DNA from: Nocardia sp. NBC_00403
GTDB lineage: Bacteria; Actinomycetota; Actinomycetes; Mycobacteriales; Mycobacteriaceae
Assembly: GCF_036046055.1 (NCBI RefSeq)
Contig: NZ_CP107939.1
Span: forward strand, 3,720,001 to 3,784,000
Direction: 5' to 3'
Length of the DNA stretch: 64,000 nt
The position numbers and the translations under genes were made by a program. This document shows, piece by piece, positions 38,926 to 47,265 of this stretch; the stretch's first letter is position 1, and each line of letters opens with the position of its first letter. A model generated the notes under the pieces. The model saw nothing but the letters and a program-made list of their open reading frames with translations, had not been told where the DNA came from and searched no databases.

Positions 38926-40116
38926 TCAGTGGGCGAGTTCGGGGAGGGGCTGTGGTTCCGGTGTCGCAATAGCGGGCCTGCGGTGCACATGTTGGGCCCA
39001 GGCGATCGTGGCCAGCATGGCACCGCCCATCGCCGCGCCGATCCAGCCGACCGAGGCGTAGCCGAGGCCGGCGCCGATGGCGATGCCGCCGAGCCAGGGG
39101 CCGACGGTGATGCCGACGTTGAACGCGGAGTAGTTGGTGGCGGTGGCGAGGGTGGGGGCGGCGCCTGCCAGGGTGAAGACCCGGGTGTTGAGGGCCGGGT
39201 TGGTGGCGAAACCGAATGCGCCCAAGAGGAATACGAGAACGATCACCGGCGCGGGCAGGTCTGCGGTCAGTGCCAGCCCCGCGGCGATGATGGTCATGCC
39301 CGCCGCGCCGACGTAGAGCGTGCGGAAGGGGTGGGCGTCGGAGGTGCGGCCGCCGATGCTGATGCCGATCAGGCTGCCGAGGCCGTAGAGCGCGAGCACC
39401 GCGGGAATCCAGGTTTCGGAGATTCCGGTGGTGTCCGCGAGCATGGCACCGAGGTAGGAGAAGGTCACGAAGATCGACCCGGTGGACAGCGCGGTGGTCG
39501 CGTAGGACAGCCACAGCCGCGGATTGGCCATGGTGCGCAGTTCATTGCGCAATTGCGGCACCCGGGTCGGCCGTCCGCCGGGAATCTTCGCGAGCACGCC
39601 GATCGTCGAGAGCGCCGACAGCCCGGCGACCACCCAGAATGCCGCGCGCCAGCCGAAGTGCTGGCCGATGACGGTGCCCGCGGGCAGCCCGACGATGGTG
39701 GCTATGGTGAGTCCGCCCGCGACGATGCTCATCGCCTTGCCGCGTGCGTTCTCCGGCACCAGGCTCACCGCGGCGGTCGCCGCCAGCGCCCAGAACCCCG
39801 CGTAGACAAAGGCGCTCACCACCCTGGTCGCGAACAGCACCCAGTAGTCCGAGGTCGAGGCGCCGACGACGTGGGCAGCGACGAAGACGGCGAGAAAGCC
39901 GAGCAGCGCATCGCGGCGCGGCCAGCGCAGTGTGACCACGGCGAGTACCGGTGCGCCCACCAGCATGCCGAGGGCGAATGCCGAAATCAGCAGTCCTGCG
40001 CGCGGAATGGTCACGCCGAGATCGGTGGCCATTTCGGGCAGCAGCCCGGCGAGCATCAGCTCCGAGGTGCCCTGGGCGAAGATCGACAACCCCAGGACGA
40101 AGACGGCTAATGGCAT
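38926..40116 (-). CDS. MFS efflux transporter, Cmx/CmrA chloramphenicol-exporter type
   Basis: A 396-residue 12-helix major facilitator. The first helix MPLAVFVLGLSIFAQGTSELMLAGLLPEMA and the motif SAFALGMLVGAPVLAVVTLRWPRR strongly resemble the Cmx/CmrA chloramphenicol efflux group of corynebacteria and rhodococci. An ATG at 40116 is chosen because helix 1 starts there. The gene lies 79 bp downstream of a TetR repressor gene on the same strand, with a perfect inverted repeat in the gap. Drug export is likely from family membership; chloramphenicol as substrate is an inference. Confidence 0.85.
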   Translation of the reverse strand: MPLAVFVLGLSIFAQGTSELMLAGLLPEMATDLGVTIPRAGLLISAFALGMLVGAPVLAVVTLRWPRRDALLGFLAVFVAAHVVGASTSDYWVLFATRVVSAFVYAGFWALAATAAVSLVPENARGKAMSIVAGGLTIATIVGLPAGTVIGQHFGWRAAFWVVAGLSALSTIGVLAKIPGGRPTRVPQLRNELRTMANPRLWLSYATTALSTGSIFVTFSYLGAMLADTTGISETWIPAVLALYGLGSLIGISIGGRTSDAHPFRTLYVGAAGMTIIAAGLALTADLPAPVIVLVFLLGAFGFATNPALNTRVFTLAGAAPTLATATNYSAFNVGITVGPWLGGIAIGAGLGYASVGWIGAAMGGAMLATIAWAQHVHRRPAIATPEPQPLPELAH

Positions 40117-40144
40117 CGGATACCTCTCTAGTTTTGGATTGATC

Positions 40145-40159
40145 AGTTCAAAATGAACT
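40145..40159. promoter_or_regulatory. Candidate TetR operator before the MFS gene
   Basis: AGTTCA-N3-TGAACT is a perfect inverted repeat 29 bp upstream of the MFS start, in the gap between the regulator and transporter genes. The same GTTC/GAAC half-sites recur upstream of the regulator at 40784-40809. Confidence 0.55.
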
Positions 40160-40195
40160 CGAAAGAAAAGGCGGCGCGATGCCGCCTTGCTGGTC

Positions 40196-40768
40196 TTACA
40201 GTGCGCTGAGCGCGGTGCCGGCAATGGCTTCCAGTGCATCCCGTCCCGCGCCACCGCGCGCCGCCACGCGCATTCCGGCGATGGTGGCGTTCACGAAGTG
40301 TGCGAGATCGCGCGCACCCCTGCCGCGTTCGATATCGCCCGCCCGCTGGCCGCTTTCGATGGCGGCGGTCAGCGCGGCCAATCGCAGCTCCTGATCGATG
40401 CGCAGCGTGGCGGCTACCGCGTGATCGCGCAGGGCCAGCTCGACGGTCGAATTGACCACCAGGCAGCCGGTCGGCTCCTCCTCGGGTGCGTCGATCACCT
40501 GCCATAGCAGTGCGCGAATCTTCGCTTTGGCCGACTGGTCGCTGTCGAGCAGCTCGAAAATGGTTGCGTTCTTGGTGGTCATGTACCGCTGTAGCGCTCG
40601 ATCGAACAGGTCGTGCTTGCTTGTGAAGGTGTTGTAGATGCTGCTGCGCCCGAGTCCTGTTGCCTCGCACAGGTCCTGGGTGGAGGTTCCCTCGTAGCCG
40701 GCGGTCCAGAACGCGCGCATCGCCGCGTCCACCGCTCGCTCCTCGTCGAATCGCCTCGGTCGTGCCAT
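40196..40768 (-). CDS. TetR/AcrR family repressor
   Basis: A 190-residue TetR-family regulator. The N-terminal helix-turn-helix (~10-55) reads AMRAFWTAGYEGTSTQDLCEATGLGRSSIYNTFTSKHDLF, the typical pattern, and the rest is helical ligand-binding domain (GCLVVNSTVELA, FVNATIAGMRVAA). It precedes the MFS pump gene on the same strand and is probably its local repressor, with inverted repeats before both genes. The ligand is presumably a pump substrate. Start ATG at 40768. Confidence 0.9.
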   Translation of the reverse strand: MARPRRFDEERAVDAAMRAFWTAGYEGTSTQDLCEATGLGRSSIYNTFTSKHDLFDRALQRYMTTKNATIFELLDSDQSAKAKIRALLWQVIDAPEEEPTGCLVVNSTVELALRDHAVAATLRIDQELRLAALTAAIESGQRAGDIERGRGARDLAHFVNATIAGMRVAARGGAGRDALEAIAGTALSAL

Positions 40769-40783
40769 GGCGCCAACGCTAAC

Positions 40784-40809
40784 ATATTTTGAACAGATCG
40801 TTCCAATAT
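40784..40809. promoter_or_regulatory. Candidate TetR operator upstream of the regulator gene
   Basis: ATATTTTGAAC and GTTCCAATAT flank five bases as an imperfect inverted repeat, 16 bp upstream of the TetR start. The inner half-sites TTGAAC/GTTCCAA share GAAC/GTTC with the perfect repeat at 40145-40159, as expected for autoregulation plus control of the pump. Confidence 0.5.
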
Positions 40810-40821
40810 CTATGGAGTCGG

Positions 40822-41436
40822 TCAGGGCGATACCGCGACACCGAGGGTGAGCGCCGTCAGGAACTTGGGGCCTTGCTCATAGAAGACATCGACGTCGCGA
40901 ATCTCGAAGCCTGCTGTCTCGACCAGCCCGCGAATATCGCGATCGAGGTGACAGCCGCCCGCGATGGCCTTCTGGATCGGGTTGAGCCGGTGCTGCCAGA
41001 CCTGCACCTTCGCATCCGGCGCCAGGCCGTGCTCGACGAAGTGCAGGGTGCCGCCGGGAACGAGCACCCTGCGCACCTCGGCCAGTGCGGTCGCGATGTC
41101 CGGGATGGTGCACATCGTCCAGGTCGAGAGGGCGGCGTCGAAAGAGTTGTCGGCGAAGGGGAGCGATTGACCGTCCAAGCCGGCGCGTTCGATCGGCACC
41201 GTGGCCGTGGCCAAGCGTCCTGCGGCGAGCTTCCACCCGAGATCCGCCGGTTCGACCGCGCTGATCGACTGCACCGCTGCCGGATAGAAGGGCACATTGA
41301 GCCCGGACCCGAAGCCGATCTCCACCACCCGCCCGTGCAATCCGGCGCAGACCCGCTTGCGCTGCGGATTGTTGAACTTCGCGCCGCAGGCCACCTCGAC
41401 GATGCGCGGCACGATCTGATCGTTATAGATGCCCAC
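40822..41436 (-). CDS. Class I SAM-dependent methyltransferase
   Basis: A 204-residue methyltransferase with the glycine-rich SAM motif VVEIGFGSGLNVPFY near residue 38, the acidic motif II AVEPADLGWKLA and LPFADNSFDAALSTWTMCTIPD as the post-I segment. The pattern is that of UbiE/MenG-like small-molecule methyltransferases. The substrate cannot be assigned. It lies upstream of the TetR gene on the same strand with 53 bp between them, and the TetR operator candidate occupies this gap. Confidence 0.85.
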   Translation of the reverse strand: MGIYNDQIVPRIVEVACGAKFNNPQRKRVCAGLHGRVVEIGFGSGLNVPFYPAAVQSISAVEPADLGWKLAAGRLATATVPIERAGLDGQSLPFADNSFDAALSTWTMCTIPDIATALAEVRRVLVPGGTLHFVEHGLAPDAKVQVWQHRLNPIQKAIAGGCHLDRDIRGLVETAGFEIRDVDVFYEQGPKFLTALTLGVAVSP

Positions 41437-41638
41437 GTCTTCACTGTGTCAGTGCGGTACCGGGAGCGCCAGGCGGTCCCGTCGGGCAGGGGCGGGTGTC
41501 TGAAGGCCATGCGATGAACGCGGAACGGGCGATTCGGCCCTGCGGAAGGCCTGCCGCGCTGGTCAGGGACCGTGCGCACGTCCGGAATGCCCGCACGCTC
41601 GGCACGTGTGGCGATGTCGCCCGTGCGATGCTGGCGCG

Positions 41639-43390
41639 GTGACAGTGTTCGAGGTGTGGGCGCCGCGTCCGGAGCGGGTGCGGGTCGAAGTGGACGGTTC
41701 GGTGCATCCGATGACCAGGTCGACCGACGGGTGGTGGCGAGCCGAGGTGGCGTCCGCGCCGACTGCGCGCTACGGCTTCCTCCTCGATGACGATCCGACG
41801 GTGCTGCCCGATCCGCGCTCGCCTCGACAGCCCGACGGTGTGCACGGGCGCTCGGCGCTGCACGCTCTCGACCCGGCGGTATGGACCGACTCCGGCTGGA
41901 CCGGACGGCAGCTGGCGGGCGCGATCTACTACGAACTGCACATCGGCGCCTTCACTCCGGCCGGCACGTTCGACGCGGCGATCGCACGTCTCGATCATCT
42001 GGTCGACCTCGGCGTGACCGCGGTCGAGCTGATGCCGGTGAACGCCTTCGACGGCACCCACAACTGGGGCTACGACGGTGTGCTCTGGTATGCGGTGGCC
42101 GAACCCTACGGTGGTCCCGACGGTTTGCAGCGCTTCGTGAATGCCTGTCACGCACGAGGATTGGCCGTCACACTCGATGTCGTCTACAACCACCTCGGGC
42201 CCTCCGGAAACTACCTGCCGCGCTTCGCGCCCTATCTGACCGAGGGACGCAATACCTGGGGTCAGAGCCTCAACCTGGACGGGCCCGGCTCGGATACGGT
42301 GCGCCGTTTCATCATCGACAACGCACTGCGCTGGCTGCGCGAGTTCCACATCGATGCGCTGCGGCTGGATGCGGTGCACGCACTGGTCGACAGCACCGCC
42401 ACCCACCTGCTCGCTCAACTGGCCACCGAGACCGAATGCCTTGCTGCCCACCTGCGCAGGCCGCTGACCCTGATCGCGGAAAGCGATCTCAACGACGCGA
42501 CGCTGATCACCCCGCGGGCGGCGGGCGGCTACGGGCTGAGCGCACAGTGGAACGACGATCTGCACCATGCCGTGCACACCGCGGTCTCCGGTGAAAGACA
42601 GGGCTACTATGCCGATTTCGGCACGCTCGGCTGCCTCGCGCATACCCTGACCAACGGTTTCTTTCATGCCGGAACGTATTCCAGCTTCCGTGGCCGCACC
42701 CACGGCCGCCCACTGGACACCAGGGTGATCCCCGCGAGCGCGCTACTGGCCTACACCTGCACCCACGATCAGGTCGGCAACCGCGCGATCGGTGACCGGC
42801 CGAGCGTCAACCTCACCGACGGGCAACTAGCGATCAAGGCCGCCCTCGTGCTGCTCTCGCCCTACACGCCGATGCTGTTCATGGGGGAGGAGTGGGGCGC
42901 GAGCACACCCTTCCAGTTCTTCACCTCGCACACCGATCCGGTGATCGGGGCCGCCACCGCCGTCGGCCGCAAGGCTGAATTCGCCGAGCACGGCTGGGAT
43001 AGTGACGACGTGCCCGACCCGCAGGACCCGGAGACGTTTCTGCGCTCGAAACTCGACTGGTCGGAGCTGGGGGTCGCGCGCCATGCCGGGCTACTCGGCT
43101 GCTACCGCGCGCTCATCGCGCTGCGCCGCGCGCGGGCCGAGCTCACCGACCCGTGGCTGACCCATGTTGCGGTCGACTACGACGAGGACGCGCGCTGGAT
43201 CGTCGTGCACCGAGGGACGGTGCGGCTGGTGTGCAACCTGTCCGCCCATCCGGTCACCGTGCCGACTGTCGGAACGGTATTGCTGGCCTGGGGCGAACCT
43301 GTCGAAGCCGATTCGGGGACTGGCGTTCCCGGGCATTCGTTCGTGGTGGTATCGGCGGAGGAGGTCACCGAGTCGGAGCGGATCCGGTAG
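41639..43390 (+). CDS. treZ: Malto-oligosyltrehalose trehalohydrolase
   Basis: A 583-residue GH13 enzyme that releases trehalose from maltooligosyl-trehalose, the last step of the TreY-TreZ route. An N-terminal CBM48-like domain (FEVWAPRPERVRVEVDG) is followed by the catalytic barrel: LRLDAVHAL supplies the nucleophile aspartate (near 248), LIAESDLND the acid/base glutamate and CTHDQVGN the third carboxylate. The GTG at 41639 is used because the CBM begins at once; the frame is open 11 codons further. Unlike in M. tuberculosis, where treX, treY and treZ are contiguous, the partner genes lie 9.6 kb away on the other strand. Confidence 0.93.
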   Translation: MTVFEVWAPRPERVRVEVDGSVHPMTRSTDGWWRAEVASAPTARYGFLLDDDPTVLPDPRSPRQPDGVHGRSALHALDPAVWTDSGWTGRQLAGAIYYELHIGAFTPAGTFDAAIARLDHLVDLGVTAVELMPVNAFDGTHNWGYDGVLWYAVAEPYGGPDGLQRFVNACHARGLAVTLDVVYNHLGPSGNYLPRFAPYLTEGRNTWGQSLNLDGPGSDTVRRFIIDNALRWLREFHIDALRLDAVHALVDSTATHLLAQLATETECLAAHLRRPLTLIAESDLNDATLITPRAAGGYGLSAQWNDDLHHAVHTAVSGERQGYYADFGTLGCLAHTLTNGFFHAGTYSSFRGRTHGRPLDTRVIPASALLAYTCTHDQVGNRAIGDRPSVNLTDGQLAIKAALVLLSPYTPMLFMGEEWGASTPFQFFTSHTDPVIGAATAVGRKAEFAEHGWDSDDVPDPQDPETFLRSKLDWSELGVARHAGLLGCYRALIALRRARAELTDPWLTHVAVDYDEDARWIVVHRGTVRLVCNLSAHPVTVPTVGTVLLAWGEPVEADSGTGVPGHSFVVVSAEEVTESERIR

Positions 43391-43618
43391 CTGCCGGTGG
43401 TCCCGCCCGGCAAACCGCACGAAAACCGAACGAAAATTGTTATCACCGTCGACCGTTTGTGGGCGTACCAACCCATGTTGACCTGCGATGTTGCCGTTTC
43501 GAAAGCTTCGTAAACCGATGGCTCGTAGCCGCCCCCTCGAGCGGCTCGGAGCGCTCGGCGTCAACTGTCCGAGACAATGACCGTTGCCGAGCGTGACCGA
43601 CGCCATTACCGTTGAGTA

Positions 43619-44875
43619 ATGAGCAACGTGGCTTCATCCGGGGACTTCGATCTGTCTGGCGAACTCCCGGTCGGGGTGGGCGGCAGCGCCGCCGCTGAAT
43701 TCGGACCACTGGTACGCCGTTTCGCGAAGACATTCGGAAACCGTCGTGGCGCGGGCGCGGGGCTCTCGGTGCATCTGCGCGGTGCGCCTCTCGTCGAGAT
43801 CTGGACCGGGAGCGCGGGCAACACGCCGTGGACCAAGGACACCGGATCCATCATCTTCTCGGCGACCAAAGGCGTCACTGCCACGGTGATCCACCGCCTC
43901 GCCGACCGCGGGTTGCTCGACTATGCCGCCCCGATGGCGGAGTACTGGCCGGAGTTCGGCGCCAATGGCAAAGCCGGCATCACCGTCCGTCAGGTGATGA
44001 CCCACCGTGCGGGCCTGTCCGCGCTGAGTCCGATCGCCTCCGGTCTGGAAATCCTCGACCACCAGCTGATGGAGGAACGTCTCGCCGCCGCGAAACCCGA
44101 TCACCTGCTGGGTGTTCCGGCCTATCACGCGCTCACCTACGGTTGGCTGCTCGCCGGGCTGGCTCGCGCGATCACCGGCGACGGTATGGCGGAGCTGTTC
44201 CGCACCGAGGTCGCCGAGCCGCTCGGCATCGACGGTATTCATCTGGGCCGCCCGCCCGCCTCCGCGCCGACCAGCTACGCCGAACTCGCAGGCAACCAGT
44301 TGCGTCCGATCGGAAACCCGCTCACCGCAAAGGTATTGGGTTTCAGCTATGGCATTCCCGGCGCGCTCGGCGCGGCTGCCCGCTGCCTGTTCCTACCCGG
44401 CGTCGAAGCGATCCTGGAGGGCGAGAATCCGCCCATCCTGAGCACCGAACTCGCTGCGGGCAACGGGGTGGGCACCGCATCGGCGCTGGCCACCATGTAC
44501 GGTGCGCTGGCCAACAATGGAACGGCAGACGGTCGTCGGTACCTGTCGCCGCGGACCATCAAGGCGCTGCGCCGGATCGAGAGCTACCGGCTCGACCACG
44601 CGCTGTTCTATGCGCCGATGCTCTGGCACCTCGGCTACCACTCGATGCCGATGCCCGGTGCTCACGCGGGTCTCGGTCACATCGGTCTCGGCGGCTCGTT
44701 CGGCTGGGCCGAGCCGCGCCTCGGGCTTTCGGTCGGCTTCGTGCACAACCGGCTTTCGGTGGGGCAGTTGACCCTCGACCAATCCTCGGCGGCTTGGCTG
44801 CTGCCGATGGTGGTGGCCGGACTGCGCTCGACCAGGCGGGCCGCCGCCGTCGTGGAGACCCCCGAGGCGGCGTAG
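43619..44875 (+). CDS. Beta-lactamase-family serine hydrolase
   Basis: A 418-residue protein of the class C beta-lactamase / penicillin-binding-protein-like esterase family (similar to mycobacterial LipL/LipE types). The SxxK motif is SATK, near residue 81 in IIFSATKGV; the second motif is probably YHA near 165; HIGLGGSFGW near 355 is the KTG-equivalent region. There is no clear signal peptide, so it is probably cytoplasmic or membrane-associated and acts as an esterase. The ATG at 43619 follows an AT-rich promoter-like stretch. The substrate is unknown. Confidence 0.85.
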   Translation: MSNVASSGDFDLSGELPVGVGGSAAAEFGPLVRRFAKTFGNRRGAGAGLSVHLRGAPLVEIWTGSAGNTPWTKDTGSIIFSATKGVTATVIHRLADRGLLDYAAPMAEYWPEFGANGKAGITVRQVMTHRAGLSALSPIASGLEILDHQLMEERLAAAKPDHLLGVPAYHALTYGWLLAGLARAITGDGMAELFRTEVAEPLGIDGIHLGRPPASAPTSYAELAGNQLRPIGNPLTAKVLGFSYGIPGALGAAARCLFLPGVEAILEGENPPILSTELAAGNGVGTASALATMYGALANNGTADGRRYLSPRTIKALRRIESYRLDHALFYAPMLWHLGYHSMPMPGAHAGLGHIGLGGSFGWAEPRLGLSVGFVHNRLSVGQLTLDQSSAAWLLPMVVAGLRSTRRAAAVVETPEAA

Positions 44876-44940
44876 CGATCAGCACGGGGCACCCGTGCGC
44901 GGCCCGACGAAAGGCGGGACGGCGCACGAGTCCGGGGGCG

Positions 44941-46296
44941 TCAGGTCAGATAGCGGTAGGCCGGAGAACCCGGCACCAGCCGCTCGCACTGGAGCGGAGT
45001 GTCCGCGATGCGCTCCAGCAGTGGCGCCAACCCATCCGGCGCGCCGAGTTCGATACCGACCAGCGCCGCACCGGTTTCCCGGTTGTTGCGCTTGACGTAC
45101 TCGAACAGGGTGATGTCGTCGTCGGGCCCGAGCACCTCGTTCAAGAAGCGCCGCAGCGCGCCCGGCTCCTGCGGAAAGTCCACCAGGAAGTAGTGCTTCA
45201 GGCCGCGGTGCACCAGCGAACGCTCGATGATCTCGCCGTAGCGGGACACGTCGTTATTGCCGCCGGAGATCAGGCACACCACCGTCGAGCCGGGTTCGAC
45301 GGTGATCTCCGACAGCCCCGTAACCGCGAGCGCGCCCGCGGGCTCGGCGATGATGCCCTCGTTCTGGTAGAGGTCCAGCATGGCTGTGCAGATCGCGCCT
45401 TCGTCCACCTGCATGATACGGAAAGCGCCTGCGCCACCGGGAGATTCGGTAGCGGTGAGTAAAGGCAGCGAGCCATGGGACACCACCCGGCCGCCGAAGC
45501 CCGAGACCGCCGCGAAGGGCACATCGCCGATCCGGCGCACTGCGGCACCGTCCACGAACGGGTCGATCTCCGGCAGCGTCACCGGTCCGCCCGCAACCAG
45601 CGCCGCGGTCATCGAGGCCGCGCCTGCCGGTTCCACGCCGAGAATTCCGGTCTGTGGCGAGCGGTTGCGCAGGTAGGTGCCGATGCCGGCCAGGCAGCCG
45701 CCGCCGCCTACCGGCACCACCACCAGATCGGGGGAGGTGCCGAGCTGCTCCAGGATTTCGGCGGCGATGGTGCCCTGACCGGCCGCGGTGCGCACATCGT
45801 CGAACGGCGGCACCATGGTCGCGCCGGTGCGCTCGACATCGGCGGCGGCGGCCGCGGCGGCCGCATCGTAGGTTTCTCCGACGGCGATCAGCTCCACGAA
45901 CTCGCCGCCGTGCACCCGGATGCGGTCACGCTTCTGCTTCGGCGTGGTGGTCGGAACGTAGATGCGGCCGCTGATTCCCATCGCCTTGCAGGCGAAGGCG
46001 ACGCCCTGGGCGTGATTGCCCGCGCTGGCCGCGACCACGCCTGCGGCTTTCTCGTCCGGGGTGAGCTGCACGATCAGGTTGTAGGCGCCACGCAACTTGT
46101 AGGAGCGCACGGCCGAGAAGTCTTCGCGTTTGAGGTAGACCTGCGCACCGGTCAGCGCCGAGAGTCGGGCGCTGAACTGCAGCGGGGTCGGCTCGATAAT
46201 GTCGGCAATGCGCTTGGCGGCGGCGTCGATCTCGTCCGCGCTCAGTGCGGGACGGGAAGCGGACAGTTCGTCGAGGACCTCGAGCGGATTGGACAC
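44941..46296 (-). CDS. ilvA: Threonine ammonia-lyase (threonine dehydratase)
   Basis: A 451-residue PLP enzyme converting threonine to 2-oxobutyrate, the first step of isoleucine synthesis. The PLP lysine lies in VRSYKLRGAYN (near residue 60), the phosphate-binding loop is VPVGGGGCLAG, and ISGGNNDVSRYGE closes the catalytic domain. A single C-terminal ACT-like regulatory domain (~360-445) starts KHYFLVDFPQEPGALRRF, consistent with isoleucine feedback. The GTG at 46296 is used; an in-frame GTG at 46320 adds eight residues. The order ddn-like gene then ilvA matches M. tuberculosis Rv1558-Rv1559. Confidence 0.93.
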   Translation of the reverse strand: MSNPLEVLDELSASRPALSADEIDAAAKRIADIIEPTPLQFSARLSALTGAQVYLKREDFSAVRSYKLRGAYNLIVQLTPDEKAAGVVAASAGNHAQGVAFACKAMGISGRIYVPTTTPKQKRDRIRVHGGEFVELIAVGETYDAAAAAAAADVERTGATMVPPFDDVRTAAGQGTIAAEILEQLGTSPDLVVVPVGGGGCLAGIGTYLRNRSPQTGILGVEPAGAASMTAALVAGGPVTLPEIDPFVDGAAVRRIGDVPFAAVSGFGGRVVSHGSLPLLTATESPGGAGAFRIMQVDEGAICTAMLDLYQNEGIIAEPAGALAVTGLSEITVEPGSTVVCLISGGNNDVSRYGEIIERSLVHRGLKHYFLVDFPQEPGALRRFLNEVLGPDDDITLFEYVKRNNRETGAALVGIELGAPDGLAPLLERIADTPLQCERLVPGSPAYRYLT

Positions 46297-46371
46297 CCGA
46301 ATTATGCTGCCACCCGTCACATCGGCCCGACGCGGCGGGTGGGCCTGCGGCCTGCGGTGCGCAGTGGCGGA

Positions 46372-46806
46372 TTACTGCGGGGTGAGGACGAAGACCGGGA
46401 TCTGACGGTCGGTCTTCGTCTGGTAGTTCGCGTAGTCCGGCCAGACAGCGACGGATCGCTCCCACCATCTGGCCTTCTCGTCACCGAAGACCTCGTGGGC
46501 GATGTAGTCCTTCGTCACGGTGCCATCGCGCAGCTCGACGTGCGGATCGGCCTTGATGTTGTAGTACCAGACGGGGTTCTTCGGTGCGCCGCCCAGCGAG
46601 GCGACGATCGCGTATTCCCCGTCGTGTTCGACCCGCATCAGCGGCGTCTTGCGCAGCAAGCCCGTCTTCGCGCCCCGCGTGGTGAGCAGGATTACCGGCT
46701 TGCCCTGCAGCGAGGTGCCGTCGGTGCCGCCGGAGCTCTCGTACGTTTCCGCCTGCTTGCGGGCCCAGTCGGACGTGCTCGGTGCATAGTCTCCTGTGAG
46801 TGGCAT
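46372..46806 (-). CDS. Deazaflavin (F420)-dependent nitroreductase, Ddn family
   Basis: A 144-residue split-barrel protein of the Ddn/F420-binding nitroreductase family. Recognisable parts are [49 protein letters not shown] and DPHVELRDG, the standard order. In mycobacteria, members reduce quinones, and some activate nitroimidazole drugs, with reduced F420. It precedes ilvA on the same strand by 51 bp. It is divergent from the small membrane protein gene at 46894, with 87 bp between starts. Confidence 0.9.
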   Translation of the reverse strand: MPLTGDYAPSTSDWARKQAETYESSGGTDGTSLQGKPVILLTTRGAKTGLLRKTPLMRVEHDGEYAIVASLGGAPKNPVWYYNIKADPHVELRDGTVTKDYIAHEVFGDEKARWWERSVAVWPDYANYQTKTDRQIPVFVLTPQ

Positions 46807-46893
46807 AACCCGGGCAACGCGACAGCGCCGCCCGCTGTTCCCGCCCGAAAATGTTCGGTGGACCGAACTTCGTTATCCGTATATCCTGACCAC

Positions 46894-47133
46894 ATGGCAA
46901 CGGTTCACCCTTCCACCGTCGATATCGCGGGCACCGCGTGGCCGACGTACAAGCTCGAGGCGCTCGCCGCCGGGCTGGTGACCTGCCTTATGCTGGCGCT
47001 CATCACTGGCTCGCTGCAGGTCGCGGTGCTCGCGGCCGCGGCGGTGGCCGCAGCCCGCTGGATCCTCGGACAGGTGGGTAAGCGCCGGTCGGCCTCGGCA
47101 CGCCGCACTGACCGGATCCTCTCCGCCAGCTGA
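46894..47133 (+). CDS. Small membrane protein
   Basis: A 79-residue protein with a central hydrophobic stretch (about residues 22-58) long enough for one helical hairpin or two helices. A basic tail RKRRSASARR-like segment follows. No family is recognised. The ATG at 46894 is preceded by TATCCGTATATCC, an AT-rich, promoter-like stretch so close that a leaderless transcript is possible. The continuous open frame upstream runs antisense to ilvA and was discarded. Confidence 0.65.
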   Translation: MATVHPSTVDIAGTAWPTYKLEALAAGLVTCLMLALITGSLQVAVLAAAAVAAARWILGQVGKRRSASARRTDRILSAS

Positions 47134-47265
47134 CCGTCCACGGACTGCGTCCGTCGACGGGCCGGCTATCGTCGATCACCCCCGTTTCCGCCGGCGAGGT
47201 GATCGGCCGAGCATCTCGCCGGCCACCATCGTGATCGGCGACCGTTTCCGGCCCGGCGGAGTCGG

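Noticed and set aside
40196-40768. TetR gene considered as the BioQ biotin repressor
   Set aside because: It is adjacent to and presumably controls an efflux pump, and the repeats at its locus differ from the TGAAC-N3-GTTCA sites of the bio genes.
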